A DNA stretch of 64,000 nucleotides from Closterium sp. NIES-65 (lineage: Eukaryota; Streptophyta; Zygnematophyceae; Desmidiales; Closteriaceae), in NCBI GenBank assembly GCA_948144175.1, contig CANXME010002157.1, positions 86,001 through 150,000 of the forward strand, written 5' to 3'. Positions 1-14,272 of the stretch are shown here, piece after piece (positions within the stretch are counted from its first letter, which is position 1; every line of letters starts with the position of its first letter). Under the pieces are notes generated by a model, which was not told the origin of the DNA, ran no database searches, and saw only the letters and a program-made list of their open reading frames with translations. The position numbers were made by a program, and so were the translations under genes.

Positions 1-112
1 CTCCAACAGGCAGCCCTCTCCTACGGTGAACTGGCCAGGGAGACGAGGGAAAAGGGTGTGACAGAGCATGTGGGGCCGTCAAAGAGCCAGAGCGCCAATG
101 AGCGGGGATGCG

Positions 113-2362
<2,250 letters not shown>

Positions 2363-2370
2363 AGAACATA

Positions 2371-4290
2371 CATGCTGCTTCCTTATGCTATGTTCGTTCA
2401 CGCCACGTCAATGTATAACGCAGATTTCCTGATGCAGTTGCCGGCATCTACAACTCAGGATTGACACGGCGTGGGCACTATGTGGGGCGGTAGGCTCGTG
2501 AAAGGGAGGGAGGTAAAATTGCCGTCAGAGAGCTCACCTTTTCGCGTCGTGGACACGTATGTGCCCTCTCTCTGGTCCTTTCGCGACCGCGTCACGCCGC
2601 TTGTTGCGCCAAGCTCCGTCAAAAGAGAGAGGCACCGCCTCCTCCTACGCCGCCTCTCTATGCCGTGCTTGTCACAGCTTATCGTGTCGCAGTCCATGTC
2701 GCCGATGATCCGCTTTCGCCAATGTCCATGTCTTTTGCGGGGTCTCTTCTCGGATTGCTGCCTTGCGATTCGCCGAAAAATTAGATTTAGCAGCTTATGG
2801 AGTTCACCGGCCCTTAACGTCTCTTGCGGCGGCAACGCAGTGACGTCGCTTGGAGCTCTATCACTGCGGGCAGTTCCAGTTCGAGCTAGGGTATTGATGA
2901 CGCACCGCAGGTGTTGTGATGATGGTGCACACAGTGGAGCTGTAAATTGCAGGGGATATCAGTGTAGATTCAAAACCGTGGGTATCGCCGTTGCTTCACC
3001 TGCTGCAGATTCGTCGCAGCTTAGCGCGACGCGGCTGCTAAGGCGACGAACGGTCGTTGCGTTATCTCTACAATGGAAGCCAGATTCACGTTTCTGAACA
3101 CAGATTTGCCTAGATGTCGAGTGAATTATGGAGTGAATCTCAGGGATGGGTGGAGTGTGGAGGGAGGAGTGATGGAGTCCCGCACGAATAGGGCTCGCTT
3201 TGACAGCGCGGTATAATGAGGATCAAAGCGGTGACTTGATGTACAATGTTTTTATTATACGGTGTACATCGTTCCTGCACGATTCATACGAGATGCACCA
3301 ATAATTGTGGACCGGAAATGCGTTCTGTTGGCGAATTGATGAACCGTGAGATGCGGGGCATTTTGGCAGAGAATTATATGTTTAGAAACAAACAACAAAA
3401 ATTGCTTATCAATAACTAGCTTCGATACAAGACAGTGAACATGTATATGTTAAAACAACCAAACCACATATAAAACCAGTAACTACGTCTACAATATCAC
3501 CATAACAGTACTCAAAATACAGTACACATTCATAACAACAGTTTTTACACGATGAAGAAATGTAATCAAAACATTAGTATAATTGTACAAGTCATTATAT
3601 AATAATAACATGTTGGAAACTGTGTAAAAAAAAATATTAATGTTAAGAACACATTATTAAACTCTTGTGGTGACAAAAAAAGTTAGCAAAAACGAACAGC
3701 CAAACAAAAACAAAGCACATAGTAAAACTGTTCCATAAATGGCATGACTGCAAATTGGTTACATAAAGAGTTACCGATACTTGGATGACGTGGCAACAAT
3801 CAACCAGCATTTTCCCACAAAGTAGAAATTGCGTACGTAGTGCTGGTTGGCAACAAGCCCCACACATCTCCCGATCTATCGCCATATTTGTCTGAGATAG
3901 CGGACCAATGAAAACGCTCGTAAGCACCCAAGCAAAAACGCCACGTAAACCATGGTTTGTGGTCCACCTGTACAGTGCGCGACTGTTAATAGAGGTAAAT
4001 GGTGATCGAGGGGGGTGGGGAGAAAACGAGTAGAAAGGCTTTCGACAATCTGCAGGTATAAACCCAGCACATCCGATGGTAAACTGCCGAGAAGCAGGGT
4101 AGTGCGAATTTCACCTCATCTATCATAAAAAATGACCGGCCTCCCAACTCAAAAAAGGACCCCTCGCCCTCCCCCCCCCAATACTCGGCAGTTTCATATT
4201 TTTCCGATGCCCCCAGCCTTCCCAAGCTAGGCTGTGCCATACAGCTCGAGGCTTATTGCTCTCTGCGTGATAATCCTTCCTTGATCTTCC
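2371..4290. other. No recognisable gene
   Basis: Overlapping open frames at 2455-2835 (minus) and 2471-3097 (plus) show no family resemblance, and neither has an intron or repeat pattern that favours it. From about 3370 to 3660 the sequence is strongly AT-rich, unlike the GC-rich surroundings. I see no RNA gene or element ends here. Confidence 0.5.
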
Positions 4291-4338
4291 CTGCTGCTGC
4301 TGAGACATCCGTCTGACAGCATCGCCATCACCCCCCAG
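4291..4338 (+). pseudogene. Exon-1 remnant of the membrane/coiled-coil family
   Basis: A short Leu-rich coding stretch, then Arg-His-Pro-Ser-Asp and a closing Gln codon, is followed at once by GTATGTGGCT. That is the same exon end and splice donor as exon 1 of gene A at 14404/14405. The start codon and the membrane segment are missing upstream, so this is a fragment. Only about 50 bases align by eye. Confidence 0.45.
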
Positions 4339-4493
4339 GTATGTGGCTGATTTTCACCCCACTCTGAAACTTGATGGCGTGACTGTTGAGGAGAGTCCTA
4401 AGGTATGGGCATGGCGCTGCTGCTTGTCATACCTATGATGGTTGTGAACCATGCTGCTGCTTAGTGCTCACGGGAAAAGCTAAGCTCACACAG

Positions 4494-4714
4494 CAGTTCA
4501 GCTCACACAACAGTTCAGCTCACACAGCAGTTCAGCTCACACAGCAGTTCAGCTTACACAGCAGTTCAGCTTACACAGCAGTTCAGCTCACACACCAGTT
4601 CAGCTCACACAGCAGTTCAACTCGCACAGCAGTTCAGCTCACACAGTAGTTCAGCTCACACAGCAGTTCAGCTCGCACAGCAGTTCAGCTCACACAGCAG
4701 ATCAGCTTATATCA
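4494..4714. repeat. 17-bp minisatellite, about 13 copies
   Basis: Head-to-tail copies of CAGTTCAGCTCACACAG with scattered substitutions and no spacers; the period is exactly 17 over at least 12 copies. The open frame across it is not evidence of coding. Confidence 0.95.
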
Positions 4715-5657
4715 CTCACCACTGTTCGCTTTCACCTGTTCTGACAACTTTCACATGTTCTGTTTGAACATGATGGGAACATGATGGGGACATACGGTCT
4801 TACAGTATCATCGCTAGGCCCCATAAGCTGCATGGTACAATCAACATGCGTGCTCACACACACTCACAAGAGCCTTGTGCTCTTGCAATTCAGTCTGTAG
4901 CCTGTGGCCCACAACCACAAGCTGCACCACTCACCCCACGCGGCATGCATGCCTGATACAAGCTCCCATCAAAATACGTCATCCACCAACCTCTACTCGC
5001 GCCAGATTCTGTTCTACTACTGAGAGTGCCATGCCAAAGATTAGGTAGCAGTACCGTACCTAAAAAAATGAATCCCATATGTACACAAGTTCATAAGAGG
5101 GTGCTACCGTCCATTGTCACAATTGACATGGAAGGAAAGTCCTAAATTCGTGTATGTATGCCAAAAGGCGGGTTCTCACAGATGAAAGATTCGGAAGATA
5201 GAAAGTCTTTTATCTGGGGAATCACAGAATCAGAAGTAATCAATCTCATACCAAAATGGTGGGTATGTAATTCATGCCAACGTGATGAATGAGGGAAGCA
5301 CCGTTGGCGATCCAACAATGGAACACCAGCCTTCACCCTAATTATCAGCGAAAGAGCTTGAAGAATTCATATTCTGCTCTATTAGCATTCGCCTGACCTT
5401 GCTTCTGCCTTTGCTCTCTCCCCGCAATGTACTCCCCATGCCATGCCTCCATCTCCTTGTTCGGCAACATCCTGCGCGCTCGCACTCGTGCATTGTCCCA
5501 CCTTTCCCTCCCACCCTTCCGCATCTCTCTCCCCTTCTCCCTCCCCTTGGAAACCCCTTACCCCCCCTCCTTGCCCATAACTCGTACCCCCCGTCCCCAT
5601 CTCTTTCTATTCCCTTTGCAGCCAACCTTGAAACAGAGCATCTTGCAGTTGACACAC
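4715..5657. other. Unassigned; possible 3' end of gene B
   Basis: Small frames on both strands match nothing I recognise. Gene B, on the minus strand, has a good splice donor at 5657/5656 (GGGAG then GTGTGT), so one or more of its 3' exons should lie in this interval, but none could be identified. Confidence 0.35.
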
Positions 5658-8480
5658 CTCCCAGAGGGCAAAAGAAGCTCTTCCAACTTCACTAGAGTAG
5701 TAAGCTGCTGCAACCCATCATCCACCACCCTGGTGCATCGCAAATCAACCAATTTTTGGGTGGTGATCTTTCCCACATGCGCCATCCCAGCAGATATGAC
5801 ACAACTGCAGCCAGCAAGGTCCAACCGCTTGAGGGCGGGTAGCTTCACGAGGTGTACCAGGCCAGAATTGGTCACCTCGGTGTTCGCGAGAGAGAGACAC
5901 TCGAGCCTGCTCAATCCCTCAATGCCTTTCAAGTGCCCATCTGCAGCAGTAGTCGCACTCAGGTGCAGCTTCTCCAGCCAAGGGAGCTTGTAGAGGCAAC
6001 TGATGCCCTTTATGGTGAAGCCCGAGGATCCATCAAGGTTGAGAGCGGTCAGGTGGGTCATGGTGGATACACGTGCAAGGCTGGCGCTGGCACCAGAGAG
6101 GCCCGAAAGACCGCTCAAATCCAGCTTGGGCTTTCTTGAGGCGGACTGGAGTCTCTGGAAAAGGAGGGGATAACACGAGGGCAGTAGGTTCAAAAGGCAT
6201 GAGCGCTTCTCCATGTGCACGAGGGTAAGAAGGAAAAGAATAATGACGAAGAAGAAGAAGAAAGAAAATGAGGAAAACAACACAGCCAGCATATTACGAA
6301 AAGAAGGGTTCACACGGATTAAATCTGCGAGCCTCACAGCCTTGATTTCAACCATAATGCCACTCACCTGCCAAATTGTTTCACCAACCCGCTCGCAGTG
6401 CCCTCCTTCTGCCGTGCCGTTCAAGATGGCATCACAGCCTTCATTCGCCTCTCGTTTTGCAGCCTTCCTGAACTCAGCCAACTGCTGCTTCACTGTTGCG
6501 AACTCCCTCTCCCTTTGCTTCAGCACAGCTGCAAACTTCGCATTCTTCTTCTGAAACTTCATTCTCACCTCATCCACCTCCGCAATAATCTGCTGAGACA
6601 AATCGACTCTCGCTTGTGCCAAGTTTCCATCACTCGATTTAGTCTCTACCCTACTTGCAGCCTCTTCAAATTGAAGCGATTCCTGCTCTACTGCGGCCAG
6701 CTGTCCCTTCACTACTGCCAACTCCCATTTCACTTCCGTCAACTCTCTCCCCCGTTGCTCCAGCACACCAGCCGTCTCACAGTTCCTCTCCCACACACCT
6801 CCTAACATCTCCCGAACCTCATGCATCTCCCTTTCTGAAGCTGTCTTGTGACCAGAAACTTCTCCATTCAATGCAGCCAGACCTTCATTGGCTCCCACCA
6901 GCCCACTTTTCCTGGCACAATCTCGCACCGCCAGAACAACCGAGTCCACCGTCAGCTTCAGCGCATGCACAGCCTTGACCATGTCACCTGCTTCCCTCTG
7001 CATTCGCTGCATGGTTGCATTGCCCCGAGCCAGTACGTACGTCACCTCACCCACGTCTGTTCCCCTCTCCTCCCTCTCTTGCTCCAGCTCCCTTTTCGGT
7101 GCTTGCTCTTCACATTTCATCTCCTACACCTGCCTTCTCAGCTCACTTAGTTCAGCTTTCATTCTCTCACGCTCCTCCAGTTCCTTTCTTGAATCTTCCA
7201 GGTGCCTCTCCAATGTGCTTATTCTCTTCTCTGCAATCTCCATAGAAGCTTGCAGCAAGTCTGTTCCCGCTCTTTGACTCAGTCCCACCACAACAGCCCT
7301 CATTATTATCTTCATTCTGGCACTGCCAAGCTCACTGCACATGATGGTAGAAGGTGGCACATGGCAGCACATGACAGGGGATGAGCGATGCAGAATGAAG
7401 GGATGGTTGCACTGGAGCATGGGTGAGAGAGGGGCAACCCGCATGCAAGGGAAGCCACGTAGAGGCAGCACACAATGACTTTAACCAGCTTCTTGAAGAT
7501 ATGTACGTTGCATGCTTTGATAAAAACGAACAACAGAAAATGGAGGGAAGGTGAAGGGAGGGTAGGCACATCCTCACATGGCTTTGCAGGGAAGTGGAAA
7601 GTTGTCGAGTTTCTGCAGCAGATGATGGCAGAGATCACGTTCGACTGGGAAAAGGGAAGAGAGATGGGGGAGATAGACGAGGGAACCACCAGGAGGGACA
7701 AGTGAGATAGGAAGGTGCTTGGTGCAACTGGAATGGATGACGAGTGACTTCGGAGACTGATAAGGGACCAAAAAATGGAAGGCATGGCATGATAACGAGT
7801 CAAGACATATTTCATGCCTACTCATCATTGTAGCTATGTCAAGACTCAAAGCATACACTCACAATACTATCACTGTACGATACAACCACACACATGACTC
7901 AAGGCATACCATGAAGGACGCAGCTGCTCTCTTCAGCTTCAGCGGCTTAGCTGTCACAACCGAGCCCCAGAGGCGCAACCACTCCCTCACTTGCCCTTGA
8001 GTGACGTCCATCCACCAAAGGAGCACTATGAGCGGACACAGTGCAGTGTATAGTGAGTATAGCTGGGGTCACACACGTGTGCATGGAGCAGTAGGGCAGA
8101 ATGTTCCACAGTTAGAGGCAAACACAGGGTGAGCACCGAACGAATGATGAGAGTTGGGGACGTGTAGGCAAAGAGAGCGGTTCAACTGAAGCTGAACCTA
8201 AAGTGAGTGAGCACGTACTAGAGTGTGAAGGAGAAGGAGAATAAGTGGCAGAAGGTGAAAACGGGCAGGTTGAACTGAAGGGTCTACGCCTTTGTGAGAC
8301 TGAAGCAGAGCCACACCAGTGCCATTGTGACCTGTGGCAGTGCCGTTGGGCTGGAGGGAAGAGACAAAGGTCATGGAACACAGACGTATACACATAAGTG
8401 CATGGCGAGAACAGAAGAAAAAAAAAATCTAGAAAACGGATTCATGTTACCACGATTATAGTGTGACATATATCATACCC

Positions 8481-11340
8481 CTAAGTTGGAAAAAACGCAT
8501 TTTGCGTTTTGTACGATTTTGTATACACGCCAGAGTATATACGCAAAACGCAGGCCATGCGGGGTCTAGTACACACAAGAATACGCTTGCCCAGGCAGGA
8601 AAAAGGTTTTTCCCGGGCAGCTTTTTGGGGTAAGAGGTGGGGATGGGGGGGTGTTGTAACCCCCATCCCCTTTAAATTAATATGTAAGTTACAGGAAAAA
8701 AAACCATTAAAACTAATCTGCCACTTCTACTTCCCCCACCTTAATCATGCTACTACCGCCCCTCCCTCCCCCTACTCCACACAGGTCCACCATTGATCCC
8801 CTGCCCCCCACACATATATGGTGCCTTCCATCCACTAGTACTCATCGGCCATCACATCATCCTCCCCCTCCTTAGGTTCCTCCACCTCCTCCTCGACGTT
8901 GTAGCCAGCCGGAGTGGGGGGCTCCTCGATGTTTCCCTTCACCACCCCCTGCCCTTCAGGGAGCTTGTGCCAATTGTGCACAACATGCCAATTGTGCGTC
9001 AGGTACACGAGGTCCCGAAGCTTCTCCGCGCCGAGATGGTTCCGGCGTGCCGTATGCACGGCATCAAACTTTGCCCAGTTCCGCTCGCATGGTGACGTGG
9101 ACACCGGCTGCGTGAGCATGCGGCAAGCAAGCGTGGTGAGCTCGGGATGTTTGGTCCCCTACCACGACCACCAGGCCACCGCGGTCATCTTGCCCTCCTT
9201 CACTGCCGCACGGTCGGCAATAGCGTCGGGCATGCCAAAGCAGCCCGTCAGGTTTATGAAGGCAATGAGGCCTTCCTGGATGATGAGGGAGGCACGGCGC
9301 TCGACCCCGCCCTTCGTGGTGATGGTCTGGTCGTCGAAGTGCTTGGACACAAACTTCTTGAAAATCCTCGTGCACTCGAGGTCATGGAGGAAGATGCCCT
9401 CTTCCTGGTTGGTGGGGTTGAGGATGCGACCAACCACGTGCATGTCGCACGCCAGCCCGTTGTCCTTACGGTCCTGCACGACCTTCCAAATATCTCCCAC
9501 CTCTCCCCTTGTCAGGACCCCTTCTGCGTGCTCGTCGAGGAAGTCCCGTATGTCCTCAGTGAGCTGGAGCATGAGGTCGTAGAGACGACCCATCATGCCT
9601 TTTGCATCCGAGTCCGTCTTGCGCATGACAACGAACGGAAACTTCATCAGCTTCGCAAAGAACTCCGCGCGCATCCACCACATGTCATCGAGGATGTTGC
9701 TCTTGAAAGTATCTGCCCCAACCCTCTATGCAGACGTCGTCCACTCGAGCCACTCATCGCTGAGGACCATCTGCGTCAGGCCGGAGCAAACTTCACAGAG
9801 GCGGCTGATGGCGATGTAGTTGGTGCCAAAGCAGGTTCCCGCGGGCTTCAAAACCTGCTTCCCCTTGCCGCCGTTCACGAGCTTGCTCCGCATGTAGCCG
9901 CGGGTTAAGTGATGGTTGCGGACGAACGAGATGATGGTGTCTCCGCGCGTGACGATGTCCTTCGCCCATCCCATTTTCGCGATGTCCTCCATCAGGAGAT
10001 CAAGGACATGGGTCGCGCTAGGGATGTGTTCTATGTGGGGATACTCTGTCATCAGCTCCCTGCAGGCCGCCGCGTAAATGGAGCTGCCGTCAAAACACAA
10101 GGCGACGACATTCTCCGCACCAACCTTCTCGATGACGGGGCGCAAGATGCCCACAATGTAGCCGCCGGTCTTCATCTCTATCTTCGTGTCGATCGGCTCC
10201 ACGAACACGGCTCCACTATCGTTGATGAGGAGCACATTGGATTGCGGGCGGCCGGCCTCATGTCGCTTGCAACAGTGACGCCGTCACGACGCCAGCTTGC
10301 AGCGATCGGACCGAGTGCCGCCTCAATCCACTGGCGACATTTTGCAAGACCAGCGCCACCGATGTAGCGTCTCTTCGGCGGCACGTAACCCGTCCCCGCG
10401 CGCGCGATGGTGGAGACTACGTTCCGCTAAAGTGGGTGGTCCGCGTGATGCTCCGGGATATGAAGAGCAGCAAAGAGCAGGCAAAGCACCTCGTCCGCAA
10501 CTTGCTTCGCGCACGCGGCGTCGTCGCCGCTGAAGTCGGTCATCCGTGTCTTCTTCTTGTCGGAACCGCCGCAATTTCAGCCGCACGCTTTGCTTCACGG
10601 GCCTTGAACTTGTTCTCTTAAACCGCCTTCACGGCGTCCCGTGCAGTCTTCGGCGCTTCAGTGCAAAGATGCACTTCACGACGGCGCATGCCCGTCCAGC
10701 TGGTGATATGCTGCGCGCAGCGGTACGTCCCGCCAACAAACTCGAAGCTGCAGTAGGCACACACCTTGGTGCCGTTCTCCCCCACGTTATCAGCCGGCAC
10801 CATGAAGTGGCGGTAGACTGGGTGCTTGCTGTCCATGCAGACCAAAGCAGTAACAGATGAGGTCCCTCCTGCGGAACTACCAGGAGCCTCTGAGTGTGGC
10901 GAACAAGAAGTTGTTGCTGTAGGAGTAGTAGAAGCCATGGTGGCTTGGGAGAGGAGGTAGCTCGAATAGGAAGCGAGAGAATGAATGACGAGTGAACAAA
11001 TGCCTCCCTTTATGCCTCGGATATTGGGTTGGGTTGAGCACCCAACCAGTAAAGTAGCAGTTGGAGGGGATGGTGGAATGCTGTCGTTAATAGGGGTGTG
11101 TAACGGTGGAGGGGAGGGGTTGCTGAGGTTTGGAGCTCGAAATTCAAAAATTGAGATCATTTCGCGACATCTGCGACTCGGAAATGAGATTGTCACATTG
11201 TGAGCTTCAGATTGAATTTTTTTTTTTTTCGGTCTGCCCAAAATTCAACTCGGCGAATTTTCAAACTATACGCAGCGTACGAATTCGATAAGAGTATAAA
11301 CCCAAAACGCAAAATGAAAGTAGCGTATATTCCAACTTAG
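8481..11340 (-). mobile_element. hAT transposon with 8-bp TSD
   Basis: The terminal inverted repeat CTAAGTTGGAA starts at 8481 and its complement TTCCAACTTAG ends at 11340. The 8-bp target duplication TCATACCC is at 8473-8480 and 11341-11348. Length is 2860 bp. An 8-bp duplication plus a BED-finger/hAT-dimerisation transposase is diagnostic of the hAT superfamily. It lies in the intron between exons 2 and 3 of gene B, in the same orientation as the gene. Confidence 0.93.
8835..10938 (-). pseudogene. hAT transposase, inactivated
   Basis: Translation from the ATG at 10938 gives a Thr/Ser-rich start, then a BED-type zinc finger (CAYC, with later Cys and His). A central segment (LLINDSGAVFVEPID ... 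FDGSS) has the DUF659/RNase-H-like pattern, and the C-terminal hAT dimerisation block contains SPCERNWAKFD. In-frame stops sit at 10618-10620 (TAA), 10427-10429 (TAG), 9726-9728 (TAG) and 9159-9161 (TAG). A frameshift near 10235 is needed to join the segments. At least two stops sit where Gln reads naturally. No functional transposase can be made from this copy. Confidence 0.85.
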
Positions 11341-11924
11341 TCATACCCCCTGCACATCCACGTTTCCACGAGGGTGACTGAACAAGAAACAGAGGAAAGT
11401 TTTAAATTGCATCTTCTTTGAAAGCGTGGATTGTGCGTACTACCTCAAGGAGGGTTGCCGGTTGATGCACAAGAAACTGATTCGCTTCCAGGCTGGCAGG
11501 CTCTTAGGGAAGCTGTGGAAGGCAAGGGAAAGGAAAGGCGAGAGAAGAAGCCAAGGGTAGAGGTTGATGGGTGATGTACGAGCTTCACATGGCGCGGGGG
11601 CCACCACAGCAGATCTCCATGCTTTGAATAACAAGGTCCGATGCATCACATAGCATGAATCTTGTCAACATGAACATGGACCAACCCACTTCTCCCCGTA
11701 ATGCTCAAGTGGCAAATAAACCCCGACCGAGATTTCTTAGGTATCCAGAAGTGGATCGGAATCTGTCTCAATGTCTCTCAATCTGACTCATATATGGTGT
11801 GTGAGGCCTCGCGCGCATGAGGGTCACTTTTCACCCGTAGCAGCCTCGATACTGTCACAACAGAAAGAATTATTGCAACTAGCAGCCCTGCCACCGCCAT
11901 AGCCACTCCAGCCATTCGAGCCAT

Positions 11925-12880
11925 GGCGATGAGCTGGGAGAAACCAGGAGAGATTACCAGCCGAGCCGAGTAGCACCACCCTTGGGGCGATTGCTGATGA
12001 GACACCAAGAAGAGGAGTGCTGGAAATGGAAAGCAGGAGATGGACGACTAGAGAGACTACTAATCCGTCAGGCGAACAATAGGTGAGTTCAAATGCCCAA
12101 AGGCGAGGTAGAGTCGAGATGGCTCAACTCGACGATGCTCTATGATAGAGCATGGAGATGACGATAAGACAGGGCGGGGATTACAAGACATGCAGCCATC
12201 AGGAGAGGCCACGGCAGCGTGATGGCAGATCTAGGCAGTGTCACCTCGGGGGTCGCAGCGAGGAGAGAATCAGCAGCATCGTTTTATGCAAGGGTGGATG
12301 TCTGTCTCAACACTTAAATCTCCATCATCGATGGACGTTGCCCGGGACGCCAACGTCAACGTCGACGTCCCTCCCACCATAGACGGCTCGCGTAATTGCC
12401 CCGTCGGCAGCTGAGGCCCATCGCGACTCGTCATGCGAACCCACATCATCGCCACTCTCATCGGCGGCATGAAGGCAATGCTAAAATAATCTGCCCGCGG
12501 GAACACAGCATCTACGAATCCAATGTTCCCTGTGCGATGAGCATAAAAAATCGTAAGGGGCGTCCGACTCAATGCACACGTCGCATCAATTGTAATACGT
12601 CGCATTTCACTAAGCGAGAGCAAAACGTCAAGGCGTGAACAACGGCGTGGAAGATGGGTAGAACACGGTCTCCCGAGCGTATTCTTCGGTTCGGTATGAA
12701 GTGGTCCGAACCGAACCGAACCAAACCAAGCCTCTTCAAAACTCGGATCCTCGTTATTGGAAACAAAAGTGCAGTGGATAAATGAGACCTGGTACAGCAA
12801 CCCCGCATGACATCTTGGTTGGAAAACGGCTGAACTTCCGACAGCTGTTCCGTAGTCTTGGAGGGATTGACGTCGGGCAC
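11925..12880. other. Divergent intergenic region, genes B and A
   Basis: Lies between the start codons of the divergent paralogues. The frames seen (for example 12270-12800 minus) overlap one another and match no family. Around 12680-12725 there is a short imperfect palindrome built from TTCGG/CCGAA. No transposon ends were found. Confidence 0.4.
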
Positions 12881-13390
12881 TTGGAGAGATTTTGCAATCC
12901 TGCGAATTGCTCGGCCATCTTGACGTGGCAAAAGGCAGGGGGCGCTAGACGCTAGGGAAGGCGTAGCCTTGAAACAAGGCGAGAACACTGAGGACTTCCG
13001 CGAAATTGGTTCTCAAGGAATCCCGCCCAGCAACTCCGCTGCATGTCGTGGTCATCGCGTGAGCACGAGCGCAGAGAGCCTTAGGGAATTTCGATTTTCT
13101 CTCGTGGCATCGAAGCGCACTTCAATCAGCCCATCCACCCTCGCATGGCGTGCTGCTGGTTCGCTCCTCGCCGGGTCTCGCAAACGTTGCTACTTGCATT
13201 GCATGCAAGCGTGTTACTGCGCTCCGGGATGACCCGGCGGGACCCGAGCTCCGCCGTGCGCAGCTCCCCCATGCGCAGCTCCGCCGCGCGCACCTCCGCC
13301 ATGCGCAGCTCGGCCTTACCGAGCTCCACCATCACCCTGCGCAAAGCCAAGCCCAACCACCCGACTGCCCTTATAACAGCCTTGCCCTTA
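12881..13390 (+). promoter_or_regulatory. 5' flank of gene A, conserved at other copies
   Basis: This stretch matches two other places in the window, near 33560-33960 and 45393-45480. They share the words GACGTGGCA, AAGGCGAGAACAC, GCAACTCCGC, TTGCATGCAAGCGTGT and a run of CGCAGCTCCGCC-type units. TATA-like words (CCCTTATAA) occur near 13368 and 13385. Because the block recurs upstream of another family copy, I read it as the ancestral 5' flank of the family, carrying a 14-15-bp minisatellite. Promoter function is inferred. Confidence 0.5.
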
Positions 13391-14272
13391 TAAGCAACGG
13401 GCTGCATGCTTAAAATAATAGAGTTTATAAAGTTACAGTCCAAGATCTTGAAATTACACGTAAATACTCCACGTAATCAATAGTCACTTTGCTGATGGCG
13501 TGGAGCTCTTAAGTAGAAGCTCGTAGTAGCAGAAGTAGAGTCTCAGCTAAGAAAACCCTTGGCTGGAGAACTTTCACATGTGAGAGCTAGGCTTGCTAGA
13601 GTTGTGAGGGGAATAGCAAAGACTTAGGCAAAATCCCATTTCCAATATTGGGTTGTTGGAAGTTGGAATGACAGGAATGAGCTCCTCGCTCAGACCCCTT
13701 CCAATACCTCCTTGGGGAGCTTCTCCTCCTCCATGGCCACAAGGTGGAGGAGCTCCAAAGGTGGGGTTGCTTAGGTGGCAAAGAAATATTATAAACCAAT
13801 GAACATTGATCACCTGCACACAATTGCAAGATAAGGTGTAACAACAATGCTGCTCAATTCTGGTTGGTTGGAATTCCAACCAATGTGAGGGTTGAAACGT
13901 TTTCCAACCTGGTTTGTCCTTTTGTGGTGGTTGGTGACAAATGTTACCCAACCCAACCACTCTAGCTTCCCTACACACAATTCACTCGACACTTTCTAGC
14001 TAGCGTAGGTCGCGCCTAGCATAGCTAGGTGATTAGGGGAAACCAGGGAGCTGCTGACTAGGCAATACGTTACAGCCCTAAACATTCTCCAGCCTCCCAG
14101 CCTCCCATCCTCACAACCTTTCCACTGCTCAAGCCTTGTGGGTTGCTCCAGCACCCACCACCTCGTTCTCCTCCCCTCTTACGACCTTCAAGCTCCGGGA
14201 AACCCCTCCAAGCCAAGCTCCGTCGTCACATTTTGATAATTCTTCTTGATTCACCCTTGCGATTTGCACGAT
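13391..14272. other. Gene A leader region with possible repeat insertion
   Basis: From about 13560 to 13960 there is partial similarity to 45580-45880: GCTCAGACCCCTTCC, then CCTTGGGG, and a CATGGCCACAAGG/CATGGCAAGGAGG block. Both lie downstream of the shared 5' flank, so they could be diverged solo LTRs or ancestral leader sequence. Clear ends and target duplications were not found. The last 170 bases before the ATG are C-rich and leader-like. Confidence 0.35.

Larger units (their letters stand above)
5658..11924 (-). pseudogene. Gene B: membrane-anchored coiled-coil LRR protein, probably inactivated
   Basis: Paralogue of gene A with the same exon plan. Exons on the minus strand: 11924-11835 (start codon, hydrophobic anchor AVAGLLVAIILSVVTVS), 11512-11444, 8350-8219 (starts PNGTATGHNGTG), 8062-7910 (ends RAAASFM), a 35-base micro-exon 7612-7578, 7334-6368 (heptad coiled coil) and 6154-5658 (five or more leucine-rich repeats of the LxxLxLxxT/C type, RNI-like). 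Junctions are GT-AG and keep phase with gene A. The 213-bp last intron joins Gln to Arg-Leu-Gln in phase 0. Two stops fall in frame: TAA at codon 3 of the second exon and TAG at 7125-7127 between heptads. A hAT transposon fills the 11443-8351 intron. The first exon's donor (11834) is weak. It is probably a pseudogene, though a short protein starting after 7125 could be made. The function is unknown. Confidence 0.65.

Noticed and set aside
4494..4714. CRISPR-like array
   Set aside because: The 17-bp units touch each other with no spacers, and the genome is eukaryotic.
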